Shown one piece after another: positions 32,446-32,566 of a stretch of DNA of 32,566 bases (position 1 is the stretch's first letter; each line of letters begins with the position of its first letter). Under the pieces are notes generated by a model. That model was not told where the DNA came from. It saw nothing but the letters and a program-made list of their open reading frames with translations, and did not search any database. Source of the stretch: Marinobacterium arenosum (GTDB lineage Bacteria > Pseudomonadota > Gammaproteobacteria > Pseudomonadales > Balneatricaceae). Location of the stretch: contig NZ_JAILYN010000051.1 in the NCBI RefSeq assembly GCF_019795155.1, positions 1-32,566 of the forward strand. The letters are read 5' to 3'. Position numbers and translations under genes: made by a program.

Positions 32446-32566
32446 CCCTGTAAATAATTCTGTGTAACTGCCAAGGTTAAATATAGTCCGCCAAGCGGTC
32501 TTCAAATTCGATCATAAAGCGGTTCAGGGCAGCCTTCCAGTTCCTGATGGGCATTGTCCATTTTTT
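32444..32566 (-). mobile_element. End of an IS256-family insertion sequence (runs off the window)
   Basis: GACCCTGTAAATAATTCTGT from 32444 resembles the terminal inverted repeat of IS256-family elements, and the C-terminus of a transposase follows on the minus strand. The element starts within one or two bases of the tetR stop codon. The rest lies beyond the right edge. Confidence 0.7.
32477..32566 (-). CDS. IS256-family transposase, C-terminal fragment (partial)
   Basis: Minus-strand frame ending at TAA (32479-32477). It reads ...KWTMPIRNWKAALNRF then MIEFEDRLADYI, the conserved C-terminal tail of IS256-type (DDE, Mutator-like) transposases. Only about 29 codons are inside the window; the start and catalytic domain lie to the right, so completeness cannot be judged. 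Confidence 0.82.
   Translation of the reverse strand, partial: KKWTMPIRNWKAALNRFMIEFEDRLADYI

Overview
The window is GC-rich chromosomal DNA from a gammaproteobacterium, most likely a marine Oceanospirillales/Pseudomonadales-type organism. This is inferred from family content (CitA/CitB-type two-component pair beside a TctCBA transporter, a GbuA close to Pseudomonas guanidinobutyrase, NasTS nitrate control, a TorF-type porin, an REP-associated transposase, several LysR regulators), not from a marker gene. I see no rRNA or tRNA genes and no CRISPR array.

Layout. 1-382: gene-free, hairpin-rich repeats. 383-2550: a LysR regulator divergent from hpd (tyrosine catabolism), closed by a strong terminator and a heptanucleotide tandem repeat. 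2684-8374: a response regulator and sensor kinase divergent from tctC-tctB-tctA, with a large palindrome in the shared promoter region. 8533-10355: a LysR gene followed by a DUF1338 (2-oxoadipate dioxygenase-like) gene. 10460-11280: a RAYT transposase bracketed by two direct copies of a 135-144 bp repeat. 11393-15250: a leftward operon of succinate-semialdehyde dehydrogenase, class III aminotransferase and guanidinobutyrase, which together would turn 4-guanidinobutyrate into urea plus succinate. 15613-17406: a third LysR gene and a TorF-like porin. 17798-19462: a membrane diguanylate cyclase with a c-type heme motif in its sensor. 19554-24090: assimilatory nitrate reductase nasA divergent from nasT-nasS, with two back-to-back sigma-54 type promoters and a leader terminator in front of nasA. 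24161-24620: an 81-91 bp tandem repeat array. 24659-26911: a sodium:solute symporter and a metallophosphatase. 27019-30902: an ArsS-like radical SAM enzyme, a TVP38-flavoprotein fusion and a family 2 glycosyltransferase. 31180-32445: an AhpD/CMD-fold protein and a TetR regulator. 32444-32566: the end of an IS256-type insertion sequence directly after the tetR stop codon.

The strongest lead is that the symporter-phosphatase operon and the arsS-type operon are preceded by the same bipartite promoter-like element (ACTGTAAGAA, exactly 14 bases, CGACTA). It has the look of an alternative (ECF-type) sigma factor promoter and suggests that both operons form one regulon, plausibly an arsenosugar-like or related rSAM/selenodomain pathway. 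Other regulatory architecture visible directly in the sequence is the paired TetR operators, the tct palindrome and the nas control region.
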